DNA of 64,000 nucleotides from Saccharopolyspora_D taberi (GCF_039534165.1 NZ_BAAAUX010000026.1:24031-88030); one strand, 5' to 3'; shown: positions 16,017 through 24,693, counted from the first letter of the stretch. Numbers and translations: made by a program. Notes: generated from the letters alone by a model not told the origin.

Positions 16017-16679
16017 ATGCCGTCCCTTCGCCGCAGCCCGCTGTCCGGCCAGGCCACCGAGGCGATGCTGGAGCTGATCACCTCGGGGGAATGGCCGCTG
16101 GGCGGCAGGATCCCCAGCGAGACCGCGCTGGCCGCCGAGTTCGGCGTCGGCCGGTCGACCATCCGCGAGGCCCTGCGCGAACTGGCCGTCAAGGGCCTGC
16201 TCGAACCGCGCCAGGGCTCCGGGGTCTACGTCGTCGGGACCGAGCCGGTCGAGGAGTGGGCCGTGCTGCTGCGCAAGGCGGCCATCGGCGAGGTGCTGGA
16301 AGCCCGGATCGCCGTGGAGGTGGAGGCCGCGCGGCTGGCCGCGGCCAAGCGCACCGATGCCGACCTGCGCGCGATCGACGACGCGATCGGCGGTCGTGCG
16401 TCCGCGGGCTCGGCGGAGGAGTTCGTGGACGCCGACCTCGCCTTCCACCGCGCGGTCGTCGACGCGGCGGGCAACTCGGTGATCACCGGTCTGTTCGTCT
16501 CGATGACCGCGCGCGTGCGCGCCGCGATGCTCGACATGCTGGCGCTGCTGGACGGCGACCGGCCGGTCGACCAGAGCGAGCACCAGTCGGTGGTCGACGC
16601 GATCCGGGACGGCGACGTCGAGCGCGCGGGCAACGCCGCTCGCGCGCACCTGACGAAGGTGCTCGGCTACGTCCGGTGA
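16017..16679 (+). CDS. GntR family regulator, FadR (FCD) subgroup
   Basis: 220 residues from ATG 16017, selected because GGAGGAG lies 5 nt upstream; in-frame ATGs at 15960 and 16002 are weaker. The N-terminal winged HTH includes 'GGRIPSETALAAEFGVGRSTIREALRELAVKGLLEPRQGSGVYV'; the C-terminal FCD domain has 'EARIAVEVEAARLAAAKR', 'ADLAFHRAVVDAAGNSVI' and 'EHQSVVDAIRDGD' with the His/Asp residues that bind metal and a carboxylate ligand. It is divergent from leuA, but FCD regulators usually respond to organic acids, so leuA control is only a possibility. Confidence 0.92.
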   Translation: MPSLRRSPLSGQATEAMLELITSGEWPLGGRIPSETALAAEFGVGRSTIREALRELAVKGLLEPRQGSGVYVVGTEPVEEWAVLLRKAAIGEVLEARIAVEVEAARLAAAKRTDADLRAIDDAIGGRASAGSAEEFVDADLAFHRAVVDAAGNSVITGLFVSMTARVRAAMLDMLALLDGDRPVDQSEHQSVVDAIRDGDVERAGNAARAHLTKVLGYVR

Positions 16680-16794
16680 TTTCCCGCCGCATGGCGGGAA
16701 ATCTCAGTGCCTGCCTTCGAACTCGCCGACCGGTCGCCGGGAAGTCTTCACCCCGCGGGAGGGCCTTTCCCGGCGGCTGGCGCCCCCGGGCCGC

Positions 16795-17451
16795 TCAGAG
16801 CACCTTCTCCACCTCGGGCTCGACCTCGGCGGTCTCCTGCCGGTTCTTCCGCGAGCGTTTCCACAGCCACACGCCGACGCCGATGACCACCACTGCGCCG
16901 AGCACGATTCCGCCCGCGCGGCCGAGCATCTGCTCGATGTACTTCGCCGACGCGCCCGCCGTCCAGCCGATGCTCACGTGCAGGAACGACCACCCGGTGG
17001 CGCCGAGCAGGGACGCGGGCAGGAACCGCGTGTAGCGCAGGCCGCTGACCCCGGCCGCCGCGGGCGTCATCGTCCGCGCGACCGGCAGGAAGCGGCCCAC
17101 CAGCACCGCGCCGATCCCCCACCGGCGGATCAGGTCGGTCGCGCGGTCCCAGTGCTTCTGGCCGAGCTTGCGGATCGCCTTCGTCTCGCGCAGCCGCACC
17201 CCGTACCGCCGCCCCAGCCAGAACCCGATGCTGTCGCCGATCGCCGCGCACGCGGCCACCACCAGCGACAGCGTCAGGAAGAACCCGATGTCGGTGACCG
17301 CGGCCGAGGCGATCAGCAGACCGCTCTCCCCCGGCACCAGGAACCCGAGACCGAGGGTGCACTCCCCCAGCACCAGCGCTCCGGTGATCAGCACCAGCAG
17401 CGGTCGCGGCAGTCCAGCGATCGTCGCCAGGAAGTCGCTGATGAAGGTCAC
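16795..17451 (-). CDS. DedA family membrane protein (second copy)
   Basis: 218 residues from GTG 17451, which has GAGGAG 6 nt upstream; an ATG at 17472 would add seven residues and overlaps that box. Seen: 'GECTLGLGFLVPGESGLLIASAA' (DedA entry motif), 'AAIGDSIGFWLGRRYG', and 'GAVLVGRFLPVARTMTPAAAGVSGLRYTRFL' (conserved RF.P..R). The C-terminus is basic then acidic (KRSRKNRQ...VEPEVEKVL). Same family as 13525-14160 but only moderately similar, so an older paralogue rather than a recent duplication. Confidence 0.92.
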   Translation of the reverse strand: MTFISDFLATIAGLPRPLLVLITGALVLGECTLGLGFLVPGESGLLIASAAVTDIGFFLTLSLVVAACAAIGDSIGFWLGRRYGVRLRETKAIRKLGQKHWDRATDLIRRWGIGAVLVGRFLPVARTMTPAAAGVSGLRYTRFLPASLLGATGWSFLHVSIGWTAGASAKYIEQMLGRAGGIVLGAVVVIGVGVWLWKRSRKNRQETAEVEPEVEKVL

Positions 17452-17549
17452 TGAACTCTCCTCGGTACACACGGACGGGCTATTAGGCGTTCACGCTACC
17501 GAGCCCGCCTACGCCGCAGGTCCGGAAATCCCCCGCTACCGCCCCTGAG

Positions 17550-19142
17550 ATGTGGGTCACTCCTCCGGGCGATCCCTTACAACCTTCGTCACCGGCCGTC
17601 CAGGTGACTTCGCGGTCGCGGGCTGAGAACCTCGGGATCACGCGCGCACACTCACCGGGAGGTACGGACATCACACCCGCCGAACGCCGGAACCGGTCCG
17701 GAGGATGGAGGGCGATATGTCGTCCCACCGCAGTCCTGGCGGCAGCGGTCCTGCTGTTCAGCACGCCCGCTGCCGCGCCCCCGGAAGAACCCGACGTCCG
17801 GGTCTGGCTGACCACCGCCGACGCCCGGTACCTGCTCGCTGAACGGGACGGGCTGGACTTCCGCCCCGGCCCGGACGTGGACGGCGTCCGGATCCACGTC
17901 AAGCCCGGCGAGACCTTCCAGACCATGGCCGGTTTCGGCGCCTCCTTCACCGAATCCGCCGCGTCCCTGGTCGCCTCGCACCCGCGGCGCGACGAGCTGA
18001 TGCGCGACCTGTTCGACCCGGCCGATCCCGACGGCGCCGCCCTTTCCGCGCTGCGCCAGCCGATCGGCTCCAGCGACTTCGCGACCGGGCCGCACTACAC
18101 CTACGACGACGCGCGGGGCGAGGACTGGGACCTCGGAGAGTTCGACATGAGCCGCGACCGCACCGCGCTGGAGCTGGTCGGCCAAGCGCGGCGGATGGAG
18201 CCGCGGACCCACCTCACGGCCACGCCGTGGAGCCCGCCCGCGTGGATGAAGACCAACCGCTCGCTGATCGGCGGCGACCTGCGCGACGAGGCATACCCCG
18301 TGTACGCCGAGTACCTGGCCCGGGTCGCGCGGGAGTACGAGCGCGCCGGAACACCGCTGGACGCGATCACGCCGCAGAACGAACCGCTGCTCGGCGATCC
18401 GGGCGACTACCCGGGGATGGCGCTGTCCCCGGAGGAGGAATCCAGGCTGGTGCGCGAGCTCCGGCCGAGGCTGGGCGGATCGCCCGAAATCCTCGGCTTC
18501 GACCACAACTGGGCACGGCATCCCAACGACGACGGCGATCCGCGCTATCCGTTCACGCTGATGTCCAAGGCGCGCAAGCACCTGGCCGGAACCGCGTACC
18601 ACTGCTACCACGGCGACGCGCAACGGCAGTCGGAGCTGCACGATTCCTTCCCGGACAAGGACATCCACCTCACCGAGTGCTCGCCGACCGAGTCCTCCGA
18701 CCCCGGCAGCACGTTCCGCGACACGCTGATGTGGATGACCCGCGACGTCGTCATCGGCGCGACCCGGAACTGGGCGCGTTCGGTGGTCCTGTGGAACGTG
18801 GCCCTGGATCCGGCGCACGGACCGCACAACGGCGGGTGCTCGACCTGCGACGGCCTGCTGGAGATCGACCCGGCCACCGGCGAGGTCCGCCGCGAGGCCG
18901 GGTTCTACGCGCTCGGGCACGCGAGCCGGTTCGTCCGCCCGGGCGCGGTGCGGATCAACTCGTTCTCGGTTGATCCGCAGGCGTTGCAGACCGTCGCCTT
19001 CCGCAACCCGGACGGCACCACCGCGGTGCTGCTCAGCAACCCGAATCCCCAGGCCCGGACCGCCACCCTCATCGAGGGCGACCGGTACCTGACCTACGAC
19101 GTCCCCGCCGAGTCCGTTACGACGCTTACCTGGCGCGGCTGA
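17550..19142 (+). CDS. secreted glycoside hydrolase family 30 (glucosylceramidase-like)
   Basis: About 530 residues as an open frame. A hydrophobic signal segment ('PTAVLAAAVLLFSTPAAA') sits some 55 residues in, so the true start is uncertain: ATG 17550 and GTG 17604 are in frame but neither has a good ribosome-binding site. The GH30 domain has 'GETFQTMAGFGASFTESAA', acid/base Glu in 'DAITPQNEPL', nucleophile Glu in 'IHLTECSPTE', and a C-terminal beta-sandwich ending 'YDVPAESVTTLTW'. It should retain beta-glycosidic bonds by a double displacement; human GBA-type glucosylceramidase, beta-1,6-glucanase and related activities all occur in this family. The end overlaps the convergent acyltransferase gene by 17 bp. 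Confidence 0.85.
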   Translation: MWVTPPGDPLQPSSPAVQVTSRSRAENLGITRAHSPGGTDITPAERRNRSGGWRAICRPTAVLAAAVLLFSTPAAAPPEEPDVRVWLTTADARYLLAERDGLDFRPGPDVDGVRIHVKPGETFQTMAGFGASFTESAASLVASHPRRDELMRDLFDPADPDGAALSALRQPIGSSDFATGPHYTYDDARGEDWDLGEFDMSRDRTALELVGQARRMEPRTHLTATPWSPPAWMKTNRSLIGGDLRDEAYPVYAEYLARVAREYERAGTPLDAITPQNEPLLGDPGDYPGMALSPEEESRLVRELRPRLGGSPEILGFDHNWARHPNDDGDPRYPFTLMSKARKHLAGTAYHCYHGDAQRQSELHDSFPDKDIHLTECSPTESSDPGSTFRDTLMWMTRDVVIGATRNWARSVVLWNVALDPAHGPHNGGCSTCDGLLEIDPATGEVRREAGFYALGHASRFVRPGAVRINSFSVDPQALQTVAFRNPDGTTAVLLSNPNPQARTATLIEGDRYLTYDVPAESVTTLTWRG

Positions 19143-20370
19143 CCTCGGCGTCGGCGTAGTAGTCGCGCGGGCGGCCGTTGGCGTCGAAGGCGGCCAGGAT
19201 CTTCATCCCGGTCTGCTCCAGGACCCGGTAGCTGCACCACGCGAGCGGAATTCCCAGTCCCAGCACCAGGATCGCGGTGACCGGGAAGGCGAGCGCGGAG
19301 TCCCGCTCCGGCCGCAGCCCCACGAACCCGATGAACCGCAGCAGCGGCTCGTGCCAGAGGTAGAGGCTGTAGCTGATCAGCCCGACGAACAGCAGGAACC
19401 GCCACCGCAGCCAGCGCGCGCCCGGGTGCCCGGCCGGGGTGAGCGTCGCGAATCCGCCGATGACCAGCGCCGAACCGGCGGCGAAGATCGTGTGCACGAA
19501 GGCGGGTGGCACCTCGATCTCCTCCCGCAGCACCAGCCCGCCTGCCACCAGCGCGAACCCGCCTGCGATGGTGAGCGCCCGCGCGGACCTGCGGTGCAGC
19601 TCGATCCCGCAGGCCGCCACCAGCGCCAGCACGATGCCCATCGCGAACACGTCGAGCTTGGCCAGCGGGCCGAACCAGACCGGCCAGCTCGTCTCCGGCG
19701 CCCGCAGCACGTACACCGCCCACGCCTTGTACGCCACGCCTGCCAGGACCAGACCGCCGGTGCCCGCCACGAGCACCGCGACCCGTCCGCCGCGCGGCAG
19801 CCGGCGGCAGGCGGTCTGGGCGAGCGCCCCGAGCACGGCGATCAGCAGCGCGAAGTGGATCTCGATCGCGAGCGTCCACGTAGGACCGTCGGTCCAGAAG
19901 ATGTAGTCCTCGCTGTAGACCTGGGTGAAGGTCAGGTGCAGCAGCAGGTCTTCCCAGTGCCCGGGCAGCGCCGGGTTGGTCACCGACCACACCAGCAGCA
20001 CCACCGCGTAGTAGGCCGGGACCAGCCTGGCGACCCGCTTGAGCAGGAAGATCCGCGCGCCGCGCGGGGCGCCGTCGCCGAGCGCGGCCCGGAGGTAGGG
20101 CAGCGTGAGCAGGAACCCGGACACCACGAAGAACAGGTCCACGAACAGGTCCGTGGCGAGCATGACCTCGTGCAGGAACGTGCCCTGCAACGGCCATTCC
20201 CAGCGCGGCGGAACCCGGTTCGCCTGGTAGGCGTGGAAGGTCACGACGCTCATCGCCGCGATGGCGCGGAAGGCGTCCAGCCGGTAGCGGCGGGAACCCG
20301 CCGGGCGGACCGCCGTCGTCGCGTGGGACGCGCGATCGGCCGTGCTCGGCGGGGAAACGGTGTCGCTCAC
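19126..20370 (-). CDS. membrane acyltransferase (acyltransferase-3 family)
   Basis: 414 residues, about 10-11 predicted helices. 'YRLDAFRAIAAMSVVTFHAYQ' has the conserved N-terminal Arg-Asp...His of the family, and 'TDLFVDLFFVVSGFLLTLPYLR' the FF..SGF..T motif. Such proteins O-acylate extracytoplasmic glycans, using acyl-CoA at the inner face. GTG start 20370 with GGAGG 4 nt upstream. The first residues (MSDTVSPPSTADR) are near-copies of the three micro-ORF peptides just upstream. The gene lies downstream of a processive glycosyltransferase, so it may decorate that polymer (inference). Confidence 0.9.
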   Translation of the reverse strand: MSDTVSPPSTADRASHATTAVRPAGSRRYRLDAFRAIAAMSVVTFHAYQANRVPPRWEWPLQGTFLHEVMLATDLFVDLFFVVSGFLLTLPYLRAALGDGAPRGARIFLLKRVARLVPAYYAVVLLVWSVTNPALPGHWEDLLLHLTFTQVYSEDYIFWTDGPTWTLAIEIHFALLIAVLGALAQTACRRLPRGGRVAVLVAGTGGLVLAGVAYKAWAVYVLRAPETSWPVWFGPLAKLDVFAMGIVLALVAACGIELHRRSARALTIAGGFALVAGGLVLREEIEVPPAFVHTIFAAGSALVIGGFATLTPAGHPGARWLRWRFLLFVGLISYSLYLWHEPLLRFIGFVGLRPERDSALAFPVTAILVLGLGIPLAWCSYRVLEQTGMKILAAFDANGRPRDYYADAEVSRAR

Positions 20371-20441
20371 GCCGCCTCCAGAACCATGCGGGACACCCGC
20401 ACCCAGTCGACCACGCTGAGCGGGAAAAGAGTGTCGCTCAC
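20367..20441 (-). CDS. micro-ORF 3 (24 aa), copy of the acyltransferase 5' end
   Basis: GTG-initiated frame encoding MSDTLFPLSV...SRMVLEAA. Its TGA overlaps the acyltransferase GTG (GTGA), and its GTG overlaps the stop of micro-ORF 2 in the same way. CTGGAGG just before the next start acts as ribosome-binding site. The peptide begins like the acyltransferase (MSDTVSPPS) and ends like the upstream glycosyltransferase (VEEAA). It is too small to assign a function; it may only serve translational coupling. Confidence 0.5.
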   Translation of the reverse strand: MSDTLFPLSVVDWVRVSRMVLEAA

Positions 20442-20515
20442 GCCGCCTCCTCTAGAGCCTTGCGGGACACCCGCACCCGATCGGCCACGCTGAGCAGGAA
20501 ACCAGTGTCACTCAC
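20438..20515 (-). CDS. micro-ORF 2 (25 aa)
   Basis: Second of three tandem copies, encoding MSDTGFLLSV...SRKALEEAA. It is one codon longer than its neighbours; the indel keeps the frame open and preserves the GTGA overlaps at both ends and the GAGGAGG ribosome-binding site. Several substitutions relative to copies 1 and 3 are non-synonymous. Confidence 0.5.
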   Translation of the reverse strand: MSDTGFLLSVADRVRVSRKALEEAA

Positions 20516-20586
20516 GCTGCCTCCAGAACCATGCGGGACACCCGCACCCGGTCGGCCGCGCTGAGCGGGGAAAGAGTGTCGCTCAC
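20512..20586 (-). CDS. micro-ORF 1 (24 aa)
   Basis: First copy after the glycosyltransferase: GTG 20586 overlaps that gene's TGA (20583-20585), and the peptide reads MSDTLSPLSA...SRMVLEAA. A GGAGG box lies within the glycosyltransferase's last codons. All five reading frames from glycosyltransferase to acyltransferase are therefore chained by four-base GTGA overlaps. Confidence 0.5.
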   Translation of the reverse strand: MSDTLSPLSAADRVRVSRMVLEAA

Positions 20587-22553
20587 GCCGCCTCCTCCAC
20601 CTGCGCACCCCGCACGGCCTGCCGCGGGGTCACAACCCACCGGCGCTCCCCGGTCAGCTCCTTGACCTGCGCGACGCGGGCGATCAGGTTCTTGAACTCG
20701 GCGTAGAACACCGCCGAAAGCAGCAGGTACCCCGCGAACCAGCGGCGGTGGGCGCGGATCTCGGGCACCGCCAGCCGGTAGGCGAACAGCACCTGGCCCG
20801 GCCCCACCGACAGCGTGTAGAGCGTGGTGAGCACGAACGCGGGCACCAGCCAGTCCATCCCGCCCCAGCCGTCGCGCCAGATCAGGAACGCGATCACCGG
20901 GTACATCAGCACCGACAGCCACGGGTACGCCTCGCGCCAGCCGAGCAGGAAGAACACCCCGAACTTGTTGCGGACGCTGAGCTTGCTGCTCCGGAGCGCG
21001 GCGCCGAGGTGCCGCCGGGAGACCTGGAACCAGCCCTGCGCCCAGCGGATCCGCTGGTGCCACAGGGCTTTCAGCGTCGCGGGCGCGAGTTCCCTGCTGA
21101 CCAGCGCCGGATCGTTGACCACCCGGCAGCCGTCGAGCAGCGTGCGGATGGAGGAGTCGATGTCCTCGGTCAGCATCTCGCCGCGCATCCGGATCTTGTG
21201 CAGCAGCGAGGTGCGCCAGAACCCGTTGGAGCCGCCGAAGAGCCCGAAGTCGTGCAGCTTCGCGCGGCCGGGGTGGCTGACCGCGTAGATCGACTCGAAC
21301 TCCACCGCGACCATGCGCGCCACCCACGACGAATCGCCGTTGCGGACCACGCAGTGGCCCTGCACCACGTCGGCACCGTGCGAGATCCAGCGCCACGCCC
21401 GGCGGAACGCGTCCGGCGCGGGCTGGTGGTCGGCGTCGAAGATCCCGGTGAACTCGCCCTTGGCCAGTTGCAGCGCGGCGTTGACGTTCTGCGCCTTGGA
21501 CGTGGAGAACGGCACCCGGTACAGCACCAGGCGCGGGTCCTCCTCGGCCAGCGCGCGCAGCTCGACCTCCACCGGCAGCGGGCGCGGCGTGTTGTAGGCG
21601 AGCACGACCTGGAGTTCGCCCGGGTAGTCCTGGGCGAGGAACGCGCGGACGGTGTCGACGATCGTGGCCGCCTCGTTGGGCAGGTACGCCGGGATCAGCG
21701 CGGTCGCCGCCGGGTACGCGCCCGCGGGCCGCTCCGGCGGGCGGGGCGGGTCGAGCGCGGTGAACCCCTCGATCCAGATCAGCGCGGCCGTCACCACCAG
21801 GGCCGCGGTGACCACCAGGTAGGCCGGGGTTCCGAGGTCGATGCCCGCGCCGAACAGCGCGACCAGCGCCAGGAACGGCGCGGCTAAGCCGAATGCGATG
21901 GTCAGCAGAACCTGCAACGGGGTGCGCAGCGCGCTGGGCCTGCGGTGGCGGGCGTTGGCCTCCGGCGTCCAGCTGCGGGGCACCAGGTCCAGCTGCTGCG
22001 CGGCGACGTCGGCGGCGTCGGAGGCCCGCTCCCGCAGCAGCTCGGCACCGGCGTCGCCGGGCAGGTCGGCGGCCGAGGCGTAGCCGACGACGGGAGTGAT
22101 CTGCAGGTGCTCCTCGCCGAGGGTCACGGTGACCCGGCTGAGCCGGTTGAGCATGGACCGCAACCGCTGCCGCAGCTCGGTTTCCGGCCCGCCGTGCAGC
22201 AGCAGGACGAGCCCGCCGTGGTTGTCCACGGCGACCAGCTCGTGGTCGGAGAGCTCGGTGCCGATGACGAACGCCGCGCTCGACAGCACGGTGCCGACGC
22301 CGCGGCGGCCGAACTTCTTCTCCACCACCTGGTGCTTGACCAGGTGCAGCACGGCGATCACCGGTGCCCGCCCGCCCCGCGACCGCCGCCCGACGCGCCG
22401 CTCGGCGACCTCCCGCCAGTCCTCCAGCGGAGTCATCCTGGGATCGGGGGTGACCACGGCGTTGGCGTCGATGGACAACCGGGGAACGTTGAGCCTTCGG
22501 GTTTCTCCGGCGTCCGGTGGTTCGGCCCTTTCCCGAAGCGGTGCGGCCTGCAC
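20583..22553 (-). CDS. processive family-2 glycosyltransferase with degenerate GGDEF-like N-terminal domain
   Basis: 656 residues. Region 63-193 resembles a GGDEF fold ('PVIAVLHLVKHQVVEKKFGRRGVGTVLSS...') but reads DNHGG at 110-114 where the GG(D/E)EF signature should be, so it is presumably catalytically dead. Two TM helices (about 213-235, 243-262) precede a GT2 domain with 'FDAD' (372-375), 'TED' (462-464) and the processive 'QRIRW' (500-504), followed by further TM helices. These are cellulose synthase/hyaluronan synthase-type features: a UDP-sugar polymerase that also exports its product. GTG start with AAAGGAG 7 nt upstream. It is followed by micro-ORFs and a membrane acyltransferase, together suggesting an acylated exopolysaccharide. 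Polymer identity unknown. Confidence 0.85.
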   Translation of the reverse strand: MQAAPLRERAEPPDAGETRRLNVPRLSIDANAVVTPDPRMTPLEDWREVAERRVGRRSRGGRAPVIAVLHLVKHQVVEKKFGRRGVGTVLSSAAFVIGTELSDHELVAVDNHGGLVLLLHGGPETELRQRLRSMLNRLSRVTVTLGEEHLQITPVVGYASAADLPGDAGAELLRERASDAADVAAQQLDLVPRSWTPEANARHRRPSALRTPLQVLLTIAFGLAAPFLALVALFGAGIDLGTPAYLVVTAALVVTAALIWIEGFTALDPPRPPERPAGAYPAATALIPAYLPNEAATIVDTVRAFLAQDYPGELQVVLAYNTPRPLPVEVELRALAEEDPRLVLYRVPFSTSKAQNVNAALQLAKGEFTGIFDADHQPAPDAFRRAWRWISHGADVVQGHCVVRNGDSSWVARMVAVEFESIYAVSHPGRAKLHDFGLFGGSNGFWRTSLLHKIRMRGEMLTEDIDSSIRTLLDGCRVVNDPALVSRELAPATLKALWHQRIRWAQGWFQVSRRHLGAALRSSKLSVRNKFGVFFLLGWREAYPWLSVLMYPVIAFLIWRDGWGGMDWLVPAFVLTTLYTLSVGPGQVLFAYRLAVPEIRAHRRWFAGYLLLSAVFYAEFKNLIARVAQVKELTGERRWVVTPRQAVRGAQVEEAA

Positions 22554-22617
22554 GGCGGTGCTCCTTTCAGATTCGCCCGATCAGCAGCCCGCAGAGTAGA
22601 AAGAACCTCAGGTCGCG

Positions 22618-22648
22618 GCAACAACTAACCAAATGCTGGAGTTGTTGC
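22618..22648. promoter_or_regulatory. inverted repeat upstream of the glycosyltransferase gene
   Basis: GCAACAACT and AGTTGTTGC are a perfect 9-bp inverted repeat with a 13-bp spacer, 65 bp upstream of the glycosyltransferase start. The 22554-22955 interval is much less G+C-rich than its surroundings and contains no supportable gene; it probably holds the promoter and operator of the polysaccharide genes. Confidence 0.5.
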
Positions 22649-22954
22649 GTTTCCAACCAACTTCACCTTCCCGAAGACCTGACGAACTCCGCCCGAATCA
22701 GTTGTTTCCGCTGTTCAAAGCAACCCGAAGCTTCAGCGGACCCGAGTTCTGCGCCCCAGGTCACAGCCATTGGAACCAATGCCCGAGCCCGCCGGATCCG
22801 ACTCCTGGGACGAATATCACCGATTTCGACATCATGATTTAACCCAGAACGCGAAACCTCTTCATTCACGTTTTCCCGTTTTTCCCGGTGCTTGCGGGCG
22901 AAATCACCGCCGAAAGTCGATGGACATCCGGCGCGCTTTCCGGTCCGGGACGCC

Positions 22955-22992
22955 AAAAGGGGCCGGCCGCGTTTGGCGCGACCGGCCCCTTC
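22955..22992 (-). terminator. terminator after dacB
   Basis: AAGGGGCCGG (22957-22966) pairs with CCGGCCCCTT (22982-22991); on the reverse strand the stem ends in TTTTGG. It lies just past the dacB stop at 23004. Confidence 0.8.
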
Positions 22993-23003
22993 TGCGCTGC
23001 GTT

Positions 23004-24581
23004 TCAGCAGGACTTCACCCAGGAGCATTCCAGCGCCGACTCGTCTACCGCGGTGCCCGGGTCGTCCGCGGCGACGGGCGCGCGGCGCACCCGCGGCGCA
23101 CCCTGCTGGGTCCCGGCGCCGTCGTACTCGGCGAGCCGGACCGCGATCGCGTCCTCCAGATCCCGCGGCGAGGAACCCAGGAAGTCGTTGAACACCACCG
23201 AGAACACCAGCGGCCTGCCGTCGGCGGCGGTGACGTAGCCGGACAGCGAGCTCACCCCGGTCAGCGACCCGGTCTTGGCGTGGACGTTGTTCTCCGCGCG
23301 GGTTCCGGTCATCCGCGAGCGCAGGGTCCCACCGACGATCCGGTCCGGGTTGCCCGCCACCGGCAGCGCGTCGTACCAGGACTGGAACCACGGCCGCTGC
23401 CGGGCGTTGTCCAGCAGCAGGCTCAGCTGACCGGGCGTCACGCTGTCCGCAGTGGACAGTCCGGATCCGTCCACTGTGCGCAGCACCGCCGGGTCCACGC
23501 CCAGCCCGCGCAGCTTCTCGGCGAGCACCGGGAGCCCGGCGTCCCAGCTGCCCGCGCCGCCGGACGCGCGGCCCATCGCCTTCACCAGGATCTCGGCGTG
23601 CATGTTGTTGCTGAGCTTCATGAACGGGACCATCAGCTCGCGCAGCGGGATCGACTCGCGGGACGCGATCGCACGCGCGTCCGGCGGAGTAGTGCCGGTG
23701 CCCCTGCCGTTCACCTTCACGCCGTGCGCCTCCAGCGCCCGGATGAAGACGTCGGTGGCGTAGGAGGTGGAGTCGGGGACCGAGGTGTAGTCCTCGACCG
23801 GCGCGCCTTCGGCGGGCACCGAACCGCTCACGACGACGCGGTTCGAACCGTGCTCCCGCTGCACGGACAGGTTCGGCTCGCTGCCTGCCTCCGAGGTCGT
23901 GGTGCGGTTGTCGATCTCGACCACGCCGGTGGCCGGTTCCACGACGACCTCCGCGGGTTCGCCCTCGGCGCCCGGGGTCGCCCGGACGGTCGCCGACCCG
24001 GCGTCGAAGTCGCCGTTCGGCGAGACCGACAGCGCCGAGATCGGCGCGGCGTAGTAGTACGGCTCGTCGTCCCACGCCCAGCCGAAGCCGAGCGGGACGT
24101 CGTCGAACCAGCTCGCGTCGGCGATCACCTTGCCGCTGACCTCGCGGACGCCGGACTCGGCGACCTGCGCGGCCAGCCTGTCGTACTCGGCGGCGGTCGT
24201 GGTCGGGTCACCCGTGCCGCGCAGGTACAGGTTGCCGAGCAGGACCGGTCCCAGCCGTTCGGAGCCGGCCAGCACCTCGGTCCTGAACCGGTAGTCCGGC
24301 CCCAGCGTCTCCAGTGCGGCGGCCGAGGTCAGCAGCTTCAGGTTCGACGCCGGGACCGCGCGGTCGTCGGCGCCCCGGCTGTAGAGCACCTCATCGGTCT
24401 CCGGGTCGCGCACGACGACCCCGGCGTGCGAACCGTCCAGCCGCGGGTCGGCCAGGATCTTGTCCAGGTCGATCCGCAGGGCGTCCGGTCCGGTAGGGGC
24501 TGCCGTGATGGGCACGGCGGCCCCGACCGAAAGCCCCAGAACCGACGCCGCACCGATCGCAACACCCCATCGACGACGCAT
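23004..24581 (-). CDS. dacB: D-alanyl-D-alanine carboxypeptidase/endopeptidase (PBP4, peptidase S13)
   Basis: 525 residues with a signal sequence (RRRWGVAIGAASVLGLSVGAAVPITAA). Active-site motifs: Ser79-Asn-Leu-Lys82 (SxxK), 'KLSNN' (SxN) and 'HAKTGSL' (KTG), in the order and spacing of PBP4/DacB, with the large insert between SxxK and SxN typical of S13. It trims peptidoglycan stem peptides or cleaves cross-links outside the membrane. The last residues 'ESALECSWVKSC' add two cysteines, a possible disulfide. Monocistronic, closed by a terminator. Confidence 0.95.
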   Translation of the reverse strand: MRRRWGVAIGAASVLGLSVGAAVPITAAPTGPDALRIDLDKILADPRLDGSHAGVVVRDPETDEVLYSRGADDRAVPASNLKLLTSAAALETLGPDYRFRTEVLAGSERLGPVLLGNLYLRGTGDPTTTAAEYDRLAAQVAESGVREVSGKVIADASWFDDVPLGFGWAWDDEPYYYAAPISALSVSPNGDFDAGSATVRATPGAEGEPAEVVVEPATGVVEIDNRTTTSEAGSEPNLSVQREHGSNRVVVSGSVPAEGAPVEDYTSVPDSTSYATDVFIRALEAHGVKVNGRGTGTTPPDARAIASRESIPLRELMVPFMKLSNNMHAEILVKAMGRASGGAGSWDAGLPVLAEKLRGLGVDPAVLRTVDGSGLSTADSVTPGQLSLLLDNARQRPWFQSWYDALPVAGNPDRIVGGTLRSRMTGTRAENNVHAKTGSLTGVSSLSGYVTAADGRPLVFSVVFNDFLGSSPRDLEDAIAVRLAEYDGAGTQQGAPRVRRAPVAADDPGTAVDESALECSWVKSC

Positions 24582-24693
24582 GCCGCCACTCCGTCCTCGT
24601 CCTCGGATAGTTCGCCGGAAAGCCTAGGCGCGGGAACCGGCCGAGGTGAGGATTTTTCCAGGATCGACTGCGTCCGGACAGGGATCGACCGGG

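Larger units (their letters stand above)
20367..20586 (-). repeat. 71/74/71-bp tandem repeat linking glycosyltransferase and acyltransferase
   Basis: Three tandem units of 71, 74 and 71 bp, each spanning one micro-ORF from its GTGA start overlap to the next. The left boundary resembles the acyltransferase start and the right boundary the glycosyltransferase end, which is what replication slippage of the gene junction would produce. Unit-to-unit identity is roughly 85-90 percent by eye. Confidence 0.9.
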
